Shown here piece after piece: positions 27,202 to 42,200 of a stretch of DNA of 64,000 nucleotides. A model generated the notes under the pieces. The model was not told the DNA's origin. It ran no database searches and was given only the letters and a program-made list of their open reading frames with translations. This stretch comes from Babylonia areolata (lineage: Eukaryota; Mollusca; Gastropoda; Neogastropoda; Buccinidae), in contig NC_134883.1 of assembly GCF_041734735.1 (NCBI RefSeq), forward strand, positions 19,887,247 through 19,951,246, in the 5' to 3' direction. Position numbers and translations under genes: made by a program. Positions within the stretch are counted from its first letter, which is position 1, and every line of letters starts with the position of its first letter.

Positions 27202-30200
27202 CACTGCAGTCATGCCAAGTCATGAGTTAAAGGAATGGAAGTGGGATGGTGATGCCAAAATCAGTACGAAATACTGTGTTTTGAGCACTTCGATAAGTGT
27301 GGCCATCCCTCTGTTTCTGTGCCCTCTGATCACTTACGCTGCACCCCCCCACCCCCCACCTCCCCCACCTTCCCCCAAATTGAGTTTAACCGCTTTTGAT
27401 TCAAACAACCATAAGATGTAAACAATTGAACACAATGAATACCATGTTGACCCCCTTTCCTCGGCCCCCACCCCCACCCCACCCCACAATTCAGTTCAAC
27501 CAATTTTGATTCAAACAACCATATGATGTGAACGACTGAACACTTTAATCAATCAAAAGCATATTCATTGCTGTATTGGATAATTTAAAGCATATGGATT
27601 GCTGTGTTAGTGAATCTGAAATATATTTATTGCTATATTAATGAATCTAAAGCACATTTATCACTATATTAGTGAATCTAAAGCAAATATATTGCTGTGT
27701 GAGTTCATCCAAAGCATATGTATAAGTTCATCTAAAGCATACACATATTGCTGTATTAGATAATTTAAAGCATATATATTGCTGTATTAGATCATCTAAA
27801 TCACATATATACTGCATAATTAGTAAATCTAAAGCCTAAATATTGCTGTATTAAACAATCGAAAGCCTATATATTGCTGTATCAGATAATCTACAGCATA
27901 TACATTGCTGTATTAGATAATCTAAAGCATATATATATTGCAGAAATAGTTAATCTAAAGCCTATGTATTGCTGTATTAGATAATCTAAAGTAAATACAT
28001 ATTGCAGAATTAGTTAATCTAAAGCCTTTATATTGTTGTGTTTTGTAGAGCCCTGATTTCCATTTTGTGCCTGAAGCAGCTGGAGAGGCTGACCAACCGC
28101 AAGGTGTACGAACTATTTGACTACGTGTGTGGTGTCAGCACCGGAGCCTTGCTGGCCACTATTGTGTTTTTGTACCACATTCCTCTTGATGAGTGTGAGC
28201 GCCTCTATCAGGATTTCAGTCGCAAGATGTTCAGCCGGAGCCGCGTCATTGGTGCGGGAGGGCTTGTGTGGAATTACGCATTTTATGATTCCGATCAGTG
28301 GGAGCATATCTTACAGTAAGTTGGAAGACAGGGTGCCTTCGGTTGTGTACCTTGTGTGTGTAAAAGAGAGAATGTGTGTGTGTGTGTGTGTGTGATGTGA
28401 GATGTTAGGCATGGTGATCTCAGGTATGCCCATAGCCCTTCCTCCTCCACTAGGGACTGTTGGATGGCCCCTCACTTCAGTAGGGACTTGATCCCACTTG
28501 AGGTTCCTCCTCCACTAGGGACTGTTGGATGGCCCCTCACTACAGTAGGGACTTGATCCTACTTGAGGTTCCTCCTCCACTAGGGACTGTTGGATGGCCC
28601 CTTACTACAGTAGGGAACTGATCCCACTTCAGGCTTCTTGGTACATCAGCAGTCAGGCATTGGATACAGTTTGGCTGGCTGTCCAAGGATGCAGGGCGCA
28701 TTTTCCTGTGGATAGACAGTTTGTCTCTCTCTCCAATGATACAGGGAGCAATGTGTTAGAAGACAGTTTGGCTGGCTGTCCAAGGATTCAGGGAGTATTT
28801 TTGTGTGGATAGTTTGCCTGGCTGTCCAATGATTCATGGAGCATTGTGTGGGTAGACAGTTTGCCTGGCTGTCCAAGTAGTAAGGGAGCAATATTGTGGG
28901 TAGACACATAGGCCTGTGCACAAGCAAGACAGCAGCGAGTTGTTTTATTGTCAAACTTGGAGGGTCACGGGAGGTCATTCACCTGTCCTGTTTCAGTCCA
29001 GACAGATAGGTCCCTGACCTGGTTTGAGAGAAATAAATGATACATGGAGGCTCACCATTGCCAGGCAGACAGAATAGACTCTGGTACATGAAGTGTTCCA
29101 TCTTGTCTGGCCTCTGTGGGAACACCTTCACACAGATCTGGTCATGCCGGTCAATACGTTGAATAGACTCTGGTACATCAAGTGTTTCACAGATCTGGTC
29201 AATACGTATTACAGGTACAGGATTCCCCGGTGTGTCCACTTCCTGTGGACATTCTCCGTTCCTCGGGAAATCTCATTTATGCCCACCCCTTCCCTTCATG
29301 GGAAATCTGCTCATCTATGTCCACCTCTTCCCATCATGGGAAATCTGCTCATCTATATCCACCTCTTCCCTTCATGGGAAATCTGCTCATCTATATCCAC
29401 CTCTTCCCTTCATGGGAAATCTGCTCATCTATATCCACCTCTTCCCTCCTTGGGAAATCTGCTCATCTATATCCACCTCTTCCCTCCTTGGGAAATCTGC
29501 TCATCTATGTCCACCTCTTCCTTTCATGGGAAATCTGCTCATCTATGTCCACCTCTTCCCTTCACGGGAAATCTGCTCATCTATGTCCACCTCTTCCCTT
29601 CATGGGAAATCTGCTCATCTATGTCCACCTCTTCCTTTCATGGGAAATCTACTCATCTATATCCACCTCTTCCCTTCATGGGAAATCTGCTCATCTATGT
29701 CCACCTCTTCCCTTCATGGGAAAAGTTTGAAGAAAGCTCAGGCAGTGTGTCCAGTCTCATTATTGCCTCATTGTCCTATGATGTGTTGTCCATCAGTGAT
29801 TGGTTTGTTGTGCATCAGTGATTGGTTTGTTATGCTTCAGTGATTGGTTTGTTGTGCATCACTGATTGGTCGTTGTGCTTCAGTGATTGGTTTGTTGTGC
29901 TTCAGTGATTGGTTTCTTCAGTGATTGGTTTGCTGTGCATTAGATTTTGGTTGTGCTTCAGTGATAGGTTTCTTGTGCTTCAGTGATTGGTTTTTCTGTG
30001 CTTCAGTGATTGGCTTCTAGTGCTTTAGTGATTGGTTTCTTTAGTGATTGGTTTGTTGTGCTTCAGTGATTGGTTTCTTGTGCTTCAGTGTTCGGTTTCC
30101 TCAGAAATTGGTTTTTTGTGCTTCAGTGATTGGTTTGTTGTGCTTCAGTGTTTATTGTTTGATGTGCTTCAGTGATTGATTTTGGTTTGTTGTGCTTCAG

Positions 30201-33200
30201 TGATTGGCTTGTTGTGCTTCAGTAATTTGTTTCTAGTGCGTCAGTGATTGGTTTGTTGTGCTTCAGTGATTGGTTTCTAGTGCTCAGTGACTGGTTTATT
30301 GTGCTTTAGTGATTGGTTTGTTGTGCTTCAGTGATTGGTTTCTTGTGTTTTAGTGATTGGTTTCTTGTGCTTCAGTGATTAGTTTTTCTGTGCTTCAGTG
30401 ATTGGCTTCTAGTGCTTCAGTGATTGGTTTCTTCAGTGATTGGTTTGTTGTGCTTCAGTGTTTGGTTTCCTCAGAGATTGGTTTGTTGTGCTTCAGTGAT
30501 TGGTTTGTTCTGCTTCAGTGATCGGTTTCTAGTGCTTCAGTGATTGGTTTGTTGCCCTTCAGTGATTGGTTTCTAGTGCTTCAGTGATGGGTTTTTGTGC
30601 TTCAGTGATTGGTTTGTTGTGCTTCAGTGATCGGTTTCTAGTGCTTCAGTGATTGGTTTGTTGCCCTTCAGTGATTGGTTTCTAGTGCTGCAGTGATGGG
30701 TTTTTGTGCTTCAGTGATTGGTTTATTGTGCTTCAGTGATCGGTTTACTCAGTGATTTGTTGGTTGTGCTTGAGTGATTGGTTTGTTGTGCTTGAGTGAT
30801 TGGTTTCTTCATTGATTGGTTTATTGGTTTTTTTCTGCTTCAGTGACTGGTTTTGACTGCTTATAACAATAAGTTACAGCTCTCCAGGTCTGCATATGTT
30901 GTTCTTTTGCAGTGCAGATCATTCACATTCTGCAAGATTTGTTGCTTTAAATAAGATCCTTTATATCAATGGTATTGTTGTGAATATGATTAGTTATCAC
31001 TACTGAATCTTTTCATTTTCTCTCAGTTCTTGTGATCTCTCCAATGAGTCCTTTTTGTATGTATATGTTGTGTTTATGATTCACATTCCTCTTTCTGTAT
31101 CTTTTGCTTTCAGGACAGAGATAGGACATAAAACCATGATTGAATTTGCCCGTGACCCAGTTGTGCCAAAGGTAAGCTGATAGTAGTTTGTTTAGAAATG
31201 GCGTATGACAAAATGTTACTTTATGGTTTCGTTTCATTTCTGCTTGAATTCAAAATGCTGTTTCAGAGCTTGTTGTGTGACTGAGCTGTTTCCTGCTGCC
31301 AGACGTGGGCTTGTGTATTGATATGAACTGGTACACGTTATGTGTTGCTGTGTGTTCTCTCCAGCTGAGCAGACATGACGTCAAAGTTTGTCTCCTGGAC
31401 CACAGCTACAGTGTGACGTGGGCAGCCAGGTGTTGAAGTCGGAGCGGTTGGCGCTGTTGACTTGTCAATGTTGGAGTGTGCATTGTGCTGCATGGCCACT
31501 TTAGGGAGTGTGCATTGTGGTGTGCATTGTGCTGCATGGCCACTTTAGGGAGTGTGCATTGTGGTGTGCATTGTGTTGCATGGCCACTTTAGGGAGTGTG
31601 CATGCATTGTGGTGTGCATTGTGTTGCATGGCCACTTTAGGGAGTGTGCATTGTGCTGCATGGCCACTTTAGGGAGTGTGCATTGTGGTGTGCATTGTGT
31701 TGCATGGCCACTTTAGGGAGTGTGCATTGTGCTGCATGGCCACTTTAGGGAGTGTGCATTGTGGTGTGCATTGTGCTGCATGGCCACTTTAGGGAGTGTG
31801 CATTGTGCTGCATGGCCACTTTAGCTTTTCTCCTCTATCCACTTGACTGTGTTGATTGCACTATTTTCAAGCCTTTGAATTCAGGCAGGTTGAATTTTAT
31901 CATCAAAGTAGTTTCAGGGATAGTACGTATTTCTATTGTTACGCTGGCATAGAAACTCCGATGACCTTTTTTTTTTTCTCGAAAATGCTCCCATTCACTT
32001 GACAAAATTGGAGATTATTTGTTTGGAAAAACCAACCAACCTATGATAATGGAAGAGTAATTGTGTGTTGCGTATTTACTACCAAACATAAGCCAGTATT
32101 CAGGGTGAGTTTGTATGATCAGAGAAAAATAAATTTTGCCATTTAATTCTTGTATTTATTTTATATCTATTTCCGAGTATTGAAAACGAGTAGTGAGGAA
32201 AAGCCAGTTCAGGAGAATAAGTTCACACAGTCAGTGTGTCCATCGACAGTAACATCAACATCATACTGTTCATTGAAACAGTGTGTCCCTAGACAGTAAC
32301 AACATCACACTGTTCATTGAAACATTGAGTGTGTCCATCAACAGTAACATCAACATCGTACTGTTCATTGAAACAGTGTGTCCATCGACAGTACCATCAA
32401 CATCATACTGTTCATTGAAACAGTGTGTCCATCGATAGTAACATGAACATCAGACTGTTCATTGAAACAGTGTGCCCATTGACAGTAACATCAACATCAT
32501 ACTGTTCATTGAAACAGTCAGTGTATCCATCGACAGTAACATCAACTTCATACTGTTCATTGAAACAGTGTGTCCATCAACAGTAACATCAACATCATAC
32601 TGTTCATTGAAACAGTGTGTCCATTGACAGTAACATCAACATCATACTGTTCCTTGAAACAGTGTGTCCATTGACAGTAACATCAACATCATACTGTTCA
32701 TTGAAACAGTCAGTGTGTCCATTGACAGTAACATCAACATCATACTGTTCATTGAAACAGTGTGTCCATTGACAGTAACATCAACATCATACTGTTTATT
32801 GAAACAGTCAGTGTGTCCATCGACAGTAACATCAACATCATACTGTTCATTGAAACAGTGTTTCCATCGACAGTAACATCAACATCATACCGTTCATTGA
32901 AACGGTCAGTGTGTCCATTGACAGTAACATCAACATCATACTGTTCATTGAAACAGTCAGTGTGTCCATCGACAGTAACATCAACATCACACTGTTCATT
33001 GAAACAGTGTGTCCATTGACAGTAACATCAATATCATACTGTTCATTGAAACAGTGTGTCCATTGACAGTAACATCAACATCATAATGTTCAATGAAACA
33101 GTGTGTCCATTGACAGTAACATCAACAGTATACTGTTCATTGAAACAGTCAGTCTGTCCATCAACAGTAATATCAACATCATACTGTTCATTGAAACAGT

Positions 33201-36200
33201 CAGTGTGTCCATGAACAGTAACATCAACATCACACTGTTCATTGAAACAGTGTGTCCATTAACAGTAACATCAACATCATACTGTTCATTGAAACAGTGT
33301 GTCCATTGACAGTAACATCAACATCATACTGTTTATTGAAACAGTCAGTGTGTCCATCGACAGTAACATAAACATCATACTGTTCATTGAAACAGTGTTT
33401 CCATCGACAGTAACATCAACATCATACCGTTCATTGAAACGGTCAGTGTGTCCATTGACAGTAACATCAACATCATATTGTTCATTAAAACAGTCAGTGT
33501 GTCCATCAACAGTAACATCAACATCATACTGTTCATTGAAACAGTGTTTCCATCGACAGTAACATCAACATCATACTGTTCATTGAAACAGTCAGTGTGT
33601 CCATGAACAGTAACATCAACATCACACTGTTCATTGAAACGGTCAGTGTGTCCATCAACAGAAACATCAACATCATACTGTTCATTGAAACAGTGTGTCT
33701 ATTGACAGTAACATCAACATCATAATGTTCATTGAAACAGTGTGTCCATTGACAGTAACATCAACATCATAATGTTCATTGAAACGGTCAGTGTGTCCAT
33801 TGACAGTAACATCAACATCATATTGTTCATTAAAACAGTGAGTGTGTCCATCAACAGTAACATCAACATCGTACTGTTCATTGAAACAGTGTTTCCATCG
33901 ACAGTAACATCAACATCATACTGTTCATTGAAACAGTCAGTGTGTCCATCGACAGTAACATCAACATCACACTGTTCATTGAAACAGTGTGTCCATTGAC
34001 AGTAACATCAATATCATACTGTTCATTGAAACAGTGTGTCCATTGACAGTAACATCAACATCATAATGTTCAATGAAACAGTGTGTCCATTGACAGTAAC
34101 ATCAACAGTATACTGTTCATTGAAACAGTCAGTGTGTCCATGAACAGTAACATCAACATCACACTGTTCATTGAAACAGTGCAGTGTGTCCATTGACAGT
34201 AACATCAACATCATACTGTTCATTGAAACAGTCAGTGTGTCCATTGACAGTAACATCACCATCATACTGTTCATTGAAACAGTGTGTCCATTGACAGTAA
34301 CATCAACATCATACTGTTTATTGAAACAGTCAGTGTGTCCATCGACAGTAACATCAACATCATACTGTTCATTGAAACAGTGTTTCCATCGACAGTAACA
34401 TCAACATCATACCGTTCATTGAAACGGTTAGTGTGTCCATTGACAGTAACATCAACATCATATTGTTCATTGAAACGGTCAGTGTGTCCATCGACAGTAA
34501 CATCAACATCATACTGTTCATTGAAACAGTGTTTCCATCGACAGTAGCATCAACATCATACTGTTCATTGAAACAGTCAGTGTGTCCATGAACAGTAACA
34601 TCAACATCACACTGTTCATTGAAACGGTCAGTGTGTCCATCGACAGAAACATCAACATCATACTGTTCATTGAAACAGTGTGTCCATTGACAGTAACATC
34701 AACATCATACTGTTCATTGAAACAGTGTGTCCATTGACAGTAACATCAACATCATAATGTTCATTGAAACGGTCACTGTGTCCATTGACAGTTATATCAA
34801 CATCATATTGTTAATTAAAACAGTCAGTGTGTCCATCAACAGTAACATCAACATCATACTGTTCATTGAAACAGTCAATGTGTCCATGAACAGTAACATC
34901 AACATCACACTGTTTATTGAAACAGTGTGTCCATTGACAGTAACATCAATATCATACTGTTCATTGAAACAGTGTGTCCATTGACAGTAACATCAACATC
35001 ATAATGTTCAATGAAACAGTGTGTCCATTGACAGTAACATCAACAGTATACTGTTCATTGAAACAGTCAATGTGTCCATCAACAGTAACATCAACATCAT
35101 ACTGTTCATTGAAACAGTCAGTGTGTCCATGAACAGTAACATCAACATCACACTGTTCATTGAAACAGTGTGTCCATCGACAGTAACATCAACATCATAC
35201 TGTTCATTGAAACAGTGTGTCCATCGACAGTAACATCAACATCATACTGTTCATTGAAACAGTCAGTGTGTCCATCGACAGTAACATCAACATCATACTG
35301 TTCATTGAAACAGTGTGTCCATCGACAGTAACATCAACATCATACTGTTCATTGAAACAGTGTGTCCATCGACAGTAACATCAACATCATACTGTTCATT
35401 GAAACAGTCAGTGTGTCCATCAACAGCAACATCAACATCATACTGTTCATTGAAACAGTGTGTCCATTGACAGTAACATCAACATCATGCTGTTTATTGA
35501 AACAGTCAGTGTGTCCATCGACAGTAACATCAACATCATACTGTTCATTGAAACAGTGTGTCCATCAACAGTAACATCAACACCATACTGTTCATTGAAA
35601 CAGTGTGTCCATCAACAGTAACATCATCATGCTGTTCACTGAAACAGTGTTTCAATTGACAGTACCATTAACATCATACTGTTCATTGAAACAGTGTGTC
35701 CATTGACAGTAACATCAACATCATACTGTTCATTGAAACAGTGTGTCCATCAACAGTAACATCATCATGCTGTTCATTGAAACAGTGTGTCCATTGACAG
35801 TAACATGCAGTCAGTGTGTCCATCAACATTAACATCAACAAATATTTAAAGTCATAATTTAGTTGAAAAAATGGAAACGTTCCATTTCCTATTGATAAGA
35901 GGATTTTTTGCTCTTATTTAAAGTGGTATGGGGGAGGATGAGGGGGGGGGGGGGTAATGTTGTTTATATATCAAAGGTACTTTACAGGTTGCTGCTGTGT
36001 CCACACTGATCAACACACCTCGCATGAGAAACTTTGTGTTCCGCACATACAACTTTCCTCCCGATGTCTACTCACAGTACCCTGGCAGCTGCACCGATCA
36101 GTTGTGGGAAGTGATTCGTGCGTCCTCTGCCGCTCCTGGTTACTATGAAGACTTTTGTCTGGACAACTATGTGCATTCTGTAAGTGTCAGTCATCAGATA

Positions 36201-39200
36201 ACGTCAGCAAAATATGAGCTAAACTATATAATTCGAAAAAGGAAGATGGTCTTGCTTATATTTCTGAAAAAAAAACCCAACAAATTTCATATATAAGTTG
36301 TTTTGTTTTCTTTCCTTTTTTTTTTTTTAAAAATTATATATGCACATAAACCTGCACATTAGAATGTGCGGGCAATTATATGTGCATGTGCGCACATGCA
36401 TGTTAGTGATCATGTGTGTGTAAATGTGTTTTGAGCATGTGTGTGTGTGTGTTTTGTGTGTGTGTGTGTGTGTGTATGTGTGTGTTAAAACCATATATGT
36501 TGACAGGAAAAGAAAACGTGACTGACTGAACAAAAGTAACAGTGTGGAGAAGGTATGAACCTTTGGGGTAACTTTGATGCTCTGTCATGAACTAAACGCT
36601 ACGTGCTACACTGTGCCTCCAATGTAGTGTTATCTCATGAACTAAAAGTTAAATGCTACACTGTGCCTTATGTGTAGTGTTATCTCATGAACTAAAAGTT
36701 AAATGCTACACTGTACGACAAAGTATCAGTATCAGTAGCTCAAGGAGGTGTCACTGCGTTCGGACAAACCTATATACGCTACACCACATCTGCCAAGCAG
36801 ATGGCTGACCAGCAGCGTAACCCAACGTGATTAGTCAGGCCTTGAGAAAAACAACAACAAAAAAACAATAAATAAATAAATAAATAAAAATAAAATAAAT
36901 ACACTGTGCATGTTGTGTAGTGTTATCTCATGAACTAAAAGTTTAGTGCTCACTGTGCCTTCTTTGTCGTATTTTCTCATGAACTAAAATATAAGCACTA
37001 CACTGTGCATACTGTGTAGTGTTATCTCATGAACTAAAAAAACCTAAGTGCTACGCTGTGCATATTGTGTAGTGTTATCTCATGAACTTAAAAACTAAGT
37101 GCTACACTAACTCTTCTATGTTGTGTTATCTCATGAACTAAAAGTTAAGTGCTACACAGTGCACATTGTGTAGTGTTAACTCATGAACTAAACGCTAAGT
37201 GCTACACTGTGCATATTGTGTAGTGTTTTCTCATGAACTAAGAATTAAGTGCTACACAGTGCACATTGTGTAGTGTTAACTCATGAACTAAACGCTAAGT
37301 GCTACACTGTGCATATTGTGTAGTGTTTTCTCATGAACTAAGAATTAAGTGCTACACTGTGCCTTCTGTGCAGTGTTTTCTCATGAACTAAAAATTAAGT
37401 GCTACACTGTACCTTCAGTGCAGTGTTTTCTCATGAACTAAAAATTAAGTGCTACACTGTGCCTTCTGTGCAGTGTTTTCTCATTAACTAAAAATTAAGT
37501 GCTACACTGTGCCTTCAGTGTAGTGTTATGAACTAAAAGTTAAGTGCTACACTGTGCCTTCTGTGTAATGTTTTCTCATTAACTAAAAGTCAAGTGCTAC
37601 ACTGTGCCTTCAGTGTAGTCTTATGAACTAAAAGTTAAGTGCTACACTGTGCCTTCTGTGCAGTGTTTTCTCATTAACTAAAAATTAAGTGCTACACTGT
37701 GCCTTCTGTGTAGTGTTTTCTCATCAACTAAAAATTAAGTGCTACACTGTGCCTTCTGTGTAGTGTTTTCTCATCAACTAAAAATTAAGTGCTACACTGT
37801 GCCTTCAGTGTAGTGTTATAAACTAAAAGTTAAGTGCTACTCTGTGCCTTCTGTGTAGTGTTTTCTCATTAACTAAAAGTCAAGCGCTACACTGTGCCTT
37901 CTGTGTAGTGTTTTCTCATCAACTAAAAATTAAGTGCTACACTGTGCCTTCTGTGTAGTGTTTTCTCATCAACTAAAAATTAAGTGCTACACTGTGCCTT
38001 CAGTGTAGTGTTATAAACTAAAAGTTAAGTGCTACTCTGTGCCTTCTGTGTAGTGTTTTCTCATTAACTAAAAGTCAAGCGCTACACTGTACCTTCTGTG
38101 TAGTGTTTTCTCATGAACTAAAAGTTAAGTGCTACTCTGTGCAAATCGTGTAGTGTTATCTCATGAACTAAAAGTTAAGTGGTACAATGTGCCTTCTTTG
38201 TAGTGTTTTCTCATCAACTAAAAATAAGTGCTACACTGTGTATATTGTGTAGTGTTATCTCATGAACTTAAAAACTAAGTGCTACACTATCCCTTCTTTG
38301 CATTGTTTTCTCATGAACTAAAAGTTAAGTGCTACACTGTGCCTTCTGTGCAGTGTTATCTCATGAACTAACCGCTTGGGGCTACACTGTGCCTTCTGTG
38401 CAGTGTTATCTCATGAACTAAAAGCTAAGTGCTACACTGTACCTTGTGTGTAATGTTTTCTCATGAACTAAAAATTAAGTGCTACACTGTACCTTCTGTG
38501 TAGTGTTTTCTCATGAACTAAAAGTTAAGTGCTATACTGTCCCTTCTGTGCAGTGTTTTCTCATGAACTAAACGCTAAGTGCTACACTGTGCATATTGTG
38601 TAGTGTTATCTCATGAACTTGAAAACTAAGTGCTACACTATCCCTTCTGTGCCACTAGTGTTTTCTCATGAACTAAACGCTAAATGCTACACTGTGCCTT
38701 CTGTGCAGTGTTATCTCATGAACTAAAAGTTAAGTGCTACACTGTGCATATTGTGTTATCTCATGAACTAAACGCTAAATGCTACACTGCGCCTTCTTTG
38801 CAGTGTTATCTCATGAACTAAAAGTATGTGCTACACTGTGGCATCTGCGCAGTGTTATCTCATCAGCTAAAACAGTAAATGCTACAATGCACCTTCTGTG
38901 TAGTGTTTTCTCATGAAGTAAAAAAATAAGTGCTACACTGTGCCTTCTGTGCAGTGTTATGAACTAAAAGTTAAGTGCTACACTGTGCCATCTGTGCAGT
39001 GTTATCTCATGAACTAAACAGTAAATGCTACACTGTGCCTTCTGGGTAGTGTTTTCTCATTAACTAAAAAATTAAGTGCAACACTGTGCCTTCTGTGCAG
39101 TGTTATCTCACGAACTAAAAGTTAAGTGCTACACTGCCTTCTGTGTAGGGTTATCTCATGAACTAAACGCTAAGTGCTACACTGTGCCTTCTGTGCAATG

Positions 39201-42200
39201 TTTTCTCATGAACTAAAAGCTTAGTGCTTCACTGTGCCTTCTGTGCAGTGTTTTCTCATGAACTAAAAGCTAAGTGCTACACTGTGCATATTATACTGTG
39301 TTGTAAAAGTTACTGTGCATGCTGTGTTGTGCTATGCTGTGCTGTAAGAGTTACATTGTGCATGTTGTGCTGTGCTGTAAGAGTTATATTGTGCATGCTG
39401 TGCTGTAAGAGTGACACTGTGAATGCTGTGCTGTGCTATAAGAGTTACGCTGTGCATGCTGTGCTGTAAGAGTTACACTGTGTTGTGCTGTAAAAGTTAT
39501 ACTATGCATACTGTGCTGTGCTGTGCTGTAAGAGTTACACTGTGCATAATGTGCTGTGCTGTACTGTAAGAGTTACACTGTGCATGCTGTACTGTGCTGT
39601 ACTGTAAGAGTTACACTGTGCATGCTGTGCTGTAAGAGTTATACTGCGCTGTGCTGTGCGGTGCTGTGCTGTAAGAGTTACACTGTGCATGCTGTGCTGT
39701 ACTGTCAGAGTTACACTGTGCATGCTGTGCTGTGCTGTGCTGTGCTGTGCTGTGCTGTGCTGTAAAGCTACACTGTGCATTTTGTGTGTGTTGAGGACGG
39801 GGGTCTGCTGGCCAACAACCCCACAGCGCTGGCCATTCATGAGAGCAACCTGCTGTGGCCCCATGAGAGCCTGCAGTGTGTAGTGTCTCTGGGCACTGGG
39901 CGCTATGAGCCCTCCCTGGAACTGGGCACCAGCACCAAGGTGTCCCTCAAGGAGAAGGTCACCAAGATGGTGGACAACGCCACGGACACCGAAGGTACAG
40001 TAACTGTGCAGAGATAAAGATCAGTCAAGATAGTGTCACAGATATTAAAGGTACAGTAACCACACAGACATAAAGATCAGTCATGACAGCGTCACAGATA
40101 TTAAAGGTACAGTAACCATACAGATAGAAAGATCAGTCATGAGAGCATCACAGATATTAAAGGTACAGTAACCACACAGACATAAAGATCAGTCATGACA
40201 GCGTCACAGATATTAAAGGTACAGTAACCATACAGATAGAAAGATCAGTCATGAGAGCATCACAGATATTAAAGGTACAGTAACCATGCAGAGAGAAAGA
40301 GATCAGTCAAGATTTTGTTACAATATTGAAAGTACTAGGTCACAGGAATGAAGATGTATTGTGACGTATGTTAACTGGAGTCAGCCTAACAGCAACAAAA
40401 GTGTATGACGTGTGATCAGCCAGACATCAAGCAGGTGAAGAGTCATGCATGTGAGTGTGGGTTGATGTTCGCTTGTTCAGAGAGTTGTATTGCTTGAGTC
40501 TTGAGTTGTATCTTCACTTAGGCGGAGTTAAAAGTTGACCTGGTCTTCTAAGACTGAATATTGGAAGAATGAAACTTGTTGTCAGAAGTGGGATTGTGAA
40601 AAAGAAAAAAGGAAACGCACTGAGCAGAGACAACTGAAGATTGAACCATGGATGACGATGGAGAAGCACCAGAGGTACAGGAGGTCCATGATGATGACGA
40701 GAAAGTCACCAGAGGTACATGAGGTCCATGATGATGACGATAAAGTCACCAGAGGTACATGAGGTCCAGGCTGATGACGAGAAAGTCACCAGAGGTACAG
40801 GAGGTCCAGGCTGATGACGAGAAAGTCACCAGAGGTACAGGAGGTCCAGGCATTTCACAAAAAGGAGTCATCAAAAGGAAACAGCAGAGTGAACAGACCA
40901 GATCGAGGCTGAAGCGAGATGTGGATAATGTGGCGAAAAACATCCATGAATCAAAGATAAGTGTCTAGTGTTTGGGGAGTGATGTAACGATCGTGGAAGA
41001 AACAATCACTGTGCGTCATGTCAAAAAGCACCCAAGAATCAGCGAAGACTGACAAGAATTTGACAGTTTGAAGAGGAGGAGACAGAAACAGAAGATGAAA
41101 TACTTGAGACTGGTAACAAGAACAGTGCCAAGGAGAAAAAAAAAGGGGCTTAGATGTTGATCAGCAAGATGCCTGTGAGATTCCTTCTTGACAGTGGAGC
41201 CACAATGAATGTATTGCGTGAAACCTTGTACAGAGAAATTACTGGAGATAAAAGAAGTTGTAATGTACAAAAGATGAAAAAGAAGCTGGTGATGTTCAAC
41301 GCTACATAAATGAAGCCAGTTGGTGAGATAATCTTGAGAGTCAAAAACCTGAAGAACAAAAGGAAATACAAGGTAAATTTTATATCACAAAAACAGATTG
41401 TAAGCCAGTGCTAGGACTGAAAGCTGTACAGTACATGGAGCTGATGACAGTCAACGTAGAGAACATTGCAACTGTATCTGCAGATCAGAAACCAGTTCAG
41501 ACAGCTGTGATGAACATGATAACCGAATACAAAGATGTATTTGATGGTGAAGGAAATTTAGGTCAGTTACATCTGGTCAGTTACATCCAGGCGTTGCACC
41601 AGTGAAGATACTGTGCAGAAAGTGGCCGATAGCAGTGCAAGAAAAAGTGAAGGGTTTGTTGAAACGACAAGGAAAATAGGATGTTGTCACCAAAGTATAC
41701 TGTTCATAAAAAGAAACGCAACAATGTTCAGAAGGCAATGTAATATCATTGCACGAAACAAATGGATTGGGTATGGCTTGTGTACGATTACGCTTGTGAA
41801 GTGACTTGTAAGCAACAGGCATGCACATGCAAATCATGCTGCACGTGTAAATTGTGAAGCCTTTGGTGAAAATGTCTCGTCTTTTTGTGGTGCTTCACAT
41901 GGCAGTCATGTTTTTGATTCGGTATGCTAATGAAGTGTTTACTCACACTGTGGCTATAAAACCCAGAAAAATTGCAGACTGTTGAATCAGATTTGCAAAA
42001 ATTCCAATGCCCAAAATGCCCCGTCTGACTCCAGCACAACGAAACAGTGCCATTGGCTGACAGCAGGCTGGACAATCTCAAGTTGATGTCTCACATTTCA
42101 ATGTGGCACAAAGCACCATCAGTCGGCTGTGGGCCCGACTGGAAGCCACTGGCGTCATAGCAGACAGACAATGCACTAGATGACCAAGAGCGACCACACA

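Noticed and set aside
29093-29843. Three overlapping + frames of 180-240 codons
   Set aside because: The 38-bp array lets all three frames run; the peptides are the same 38-bp unit read three ways.
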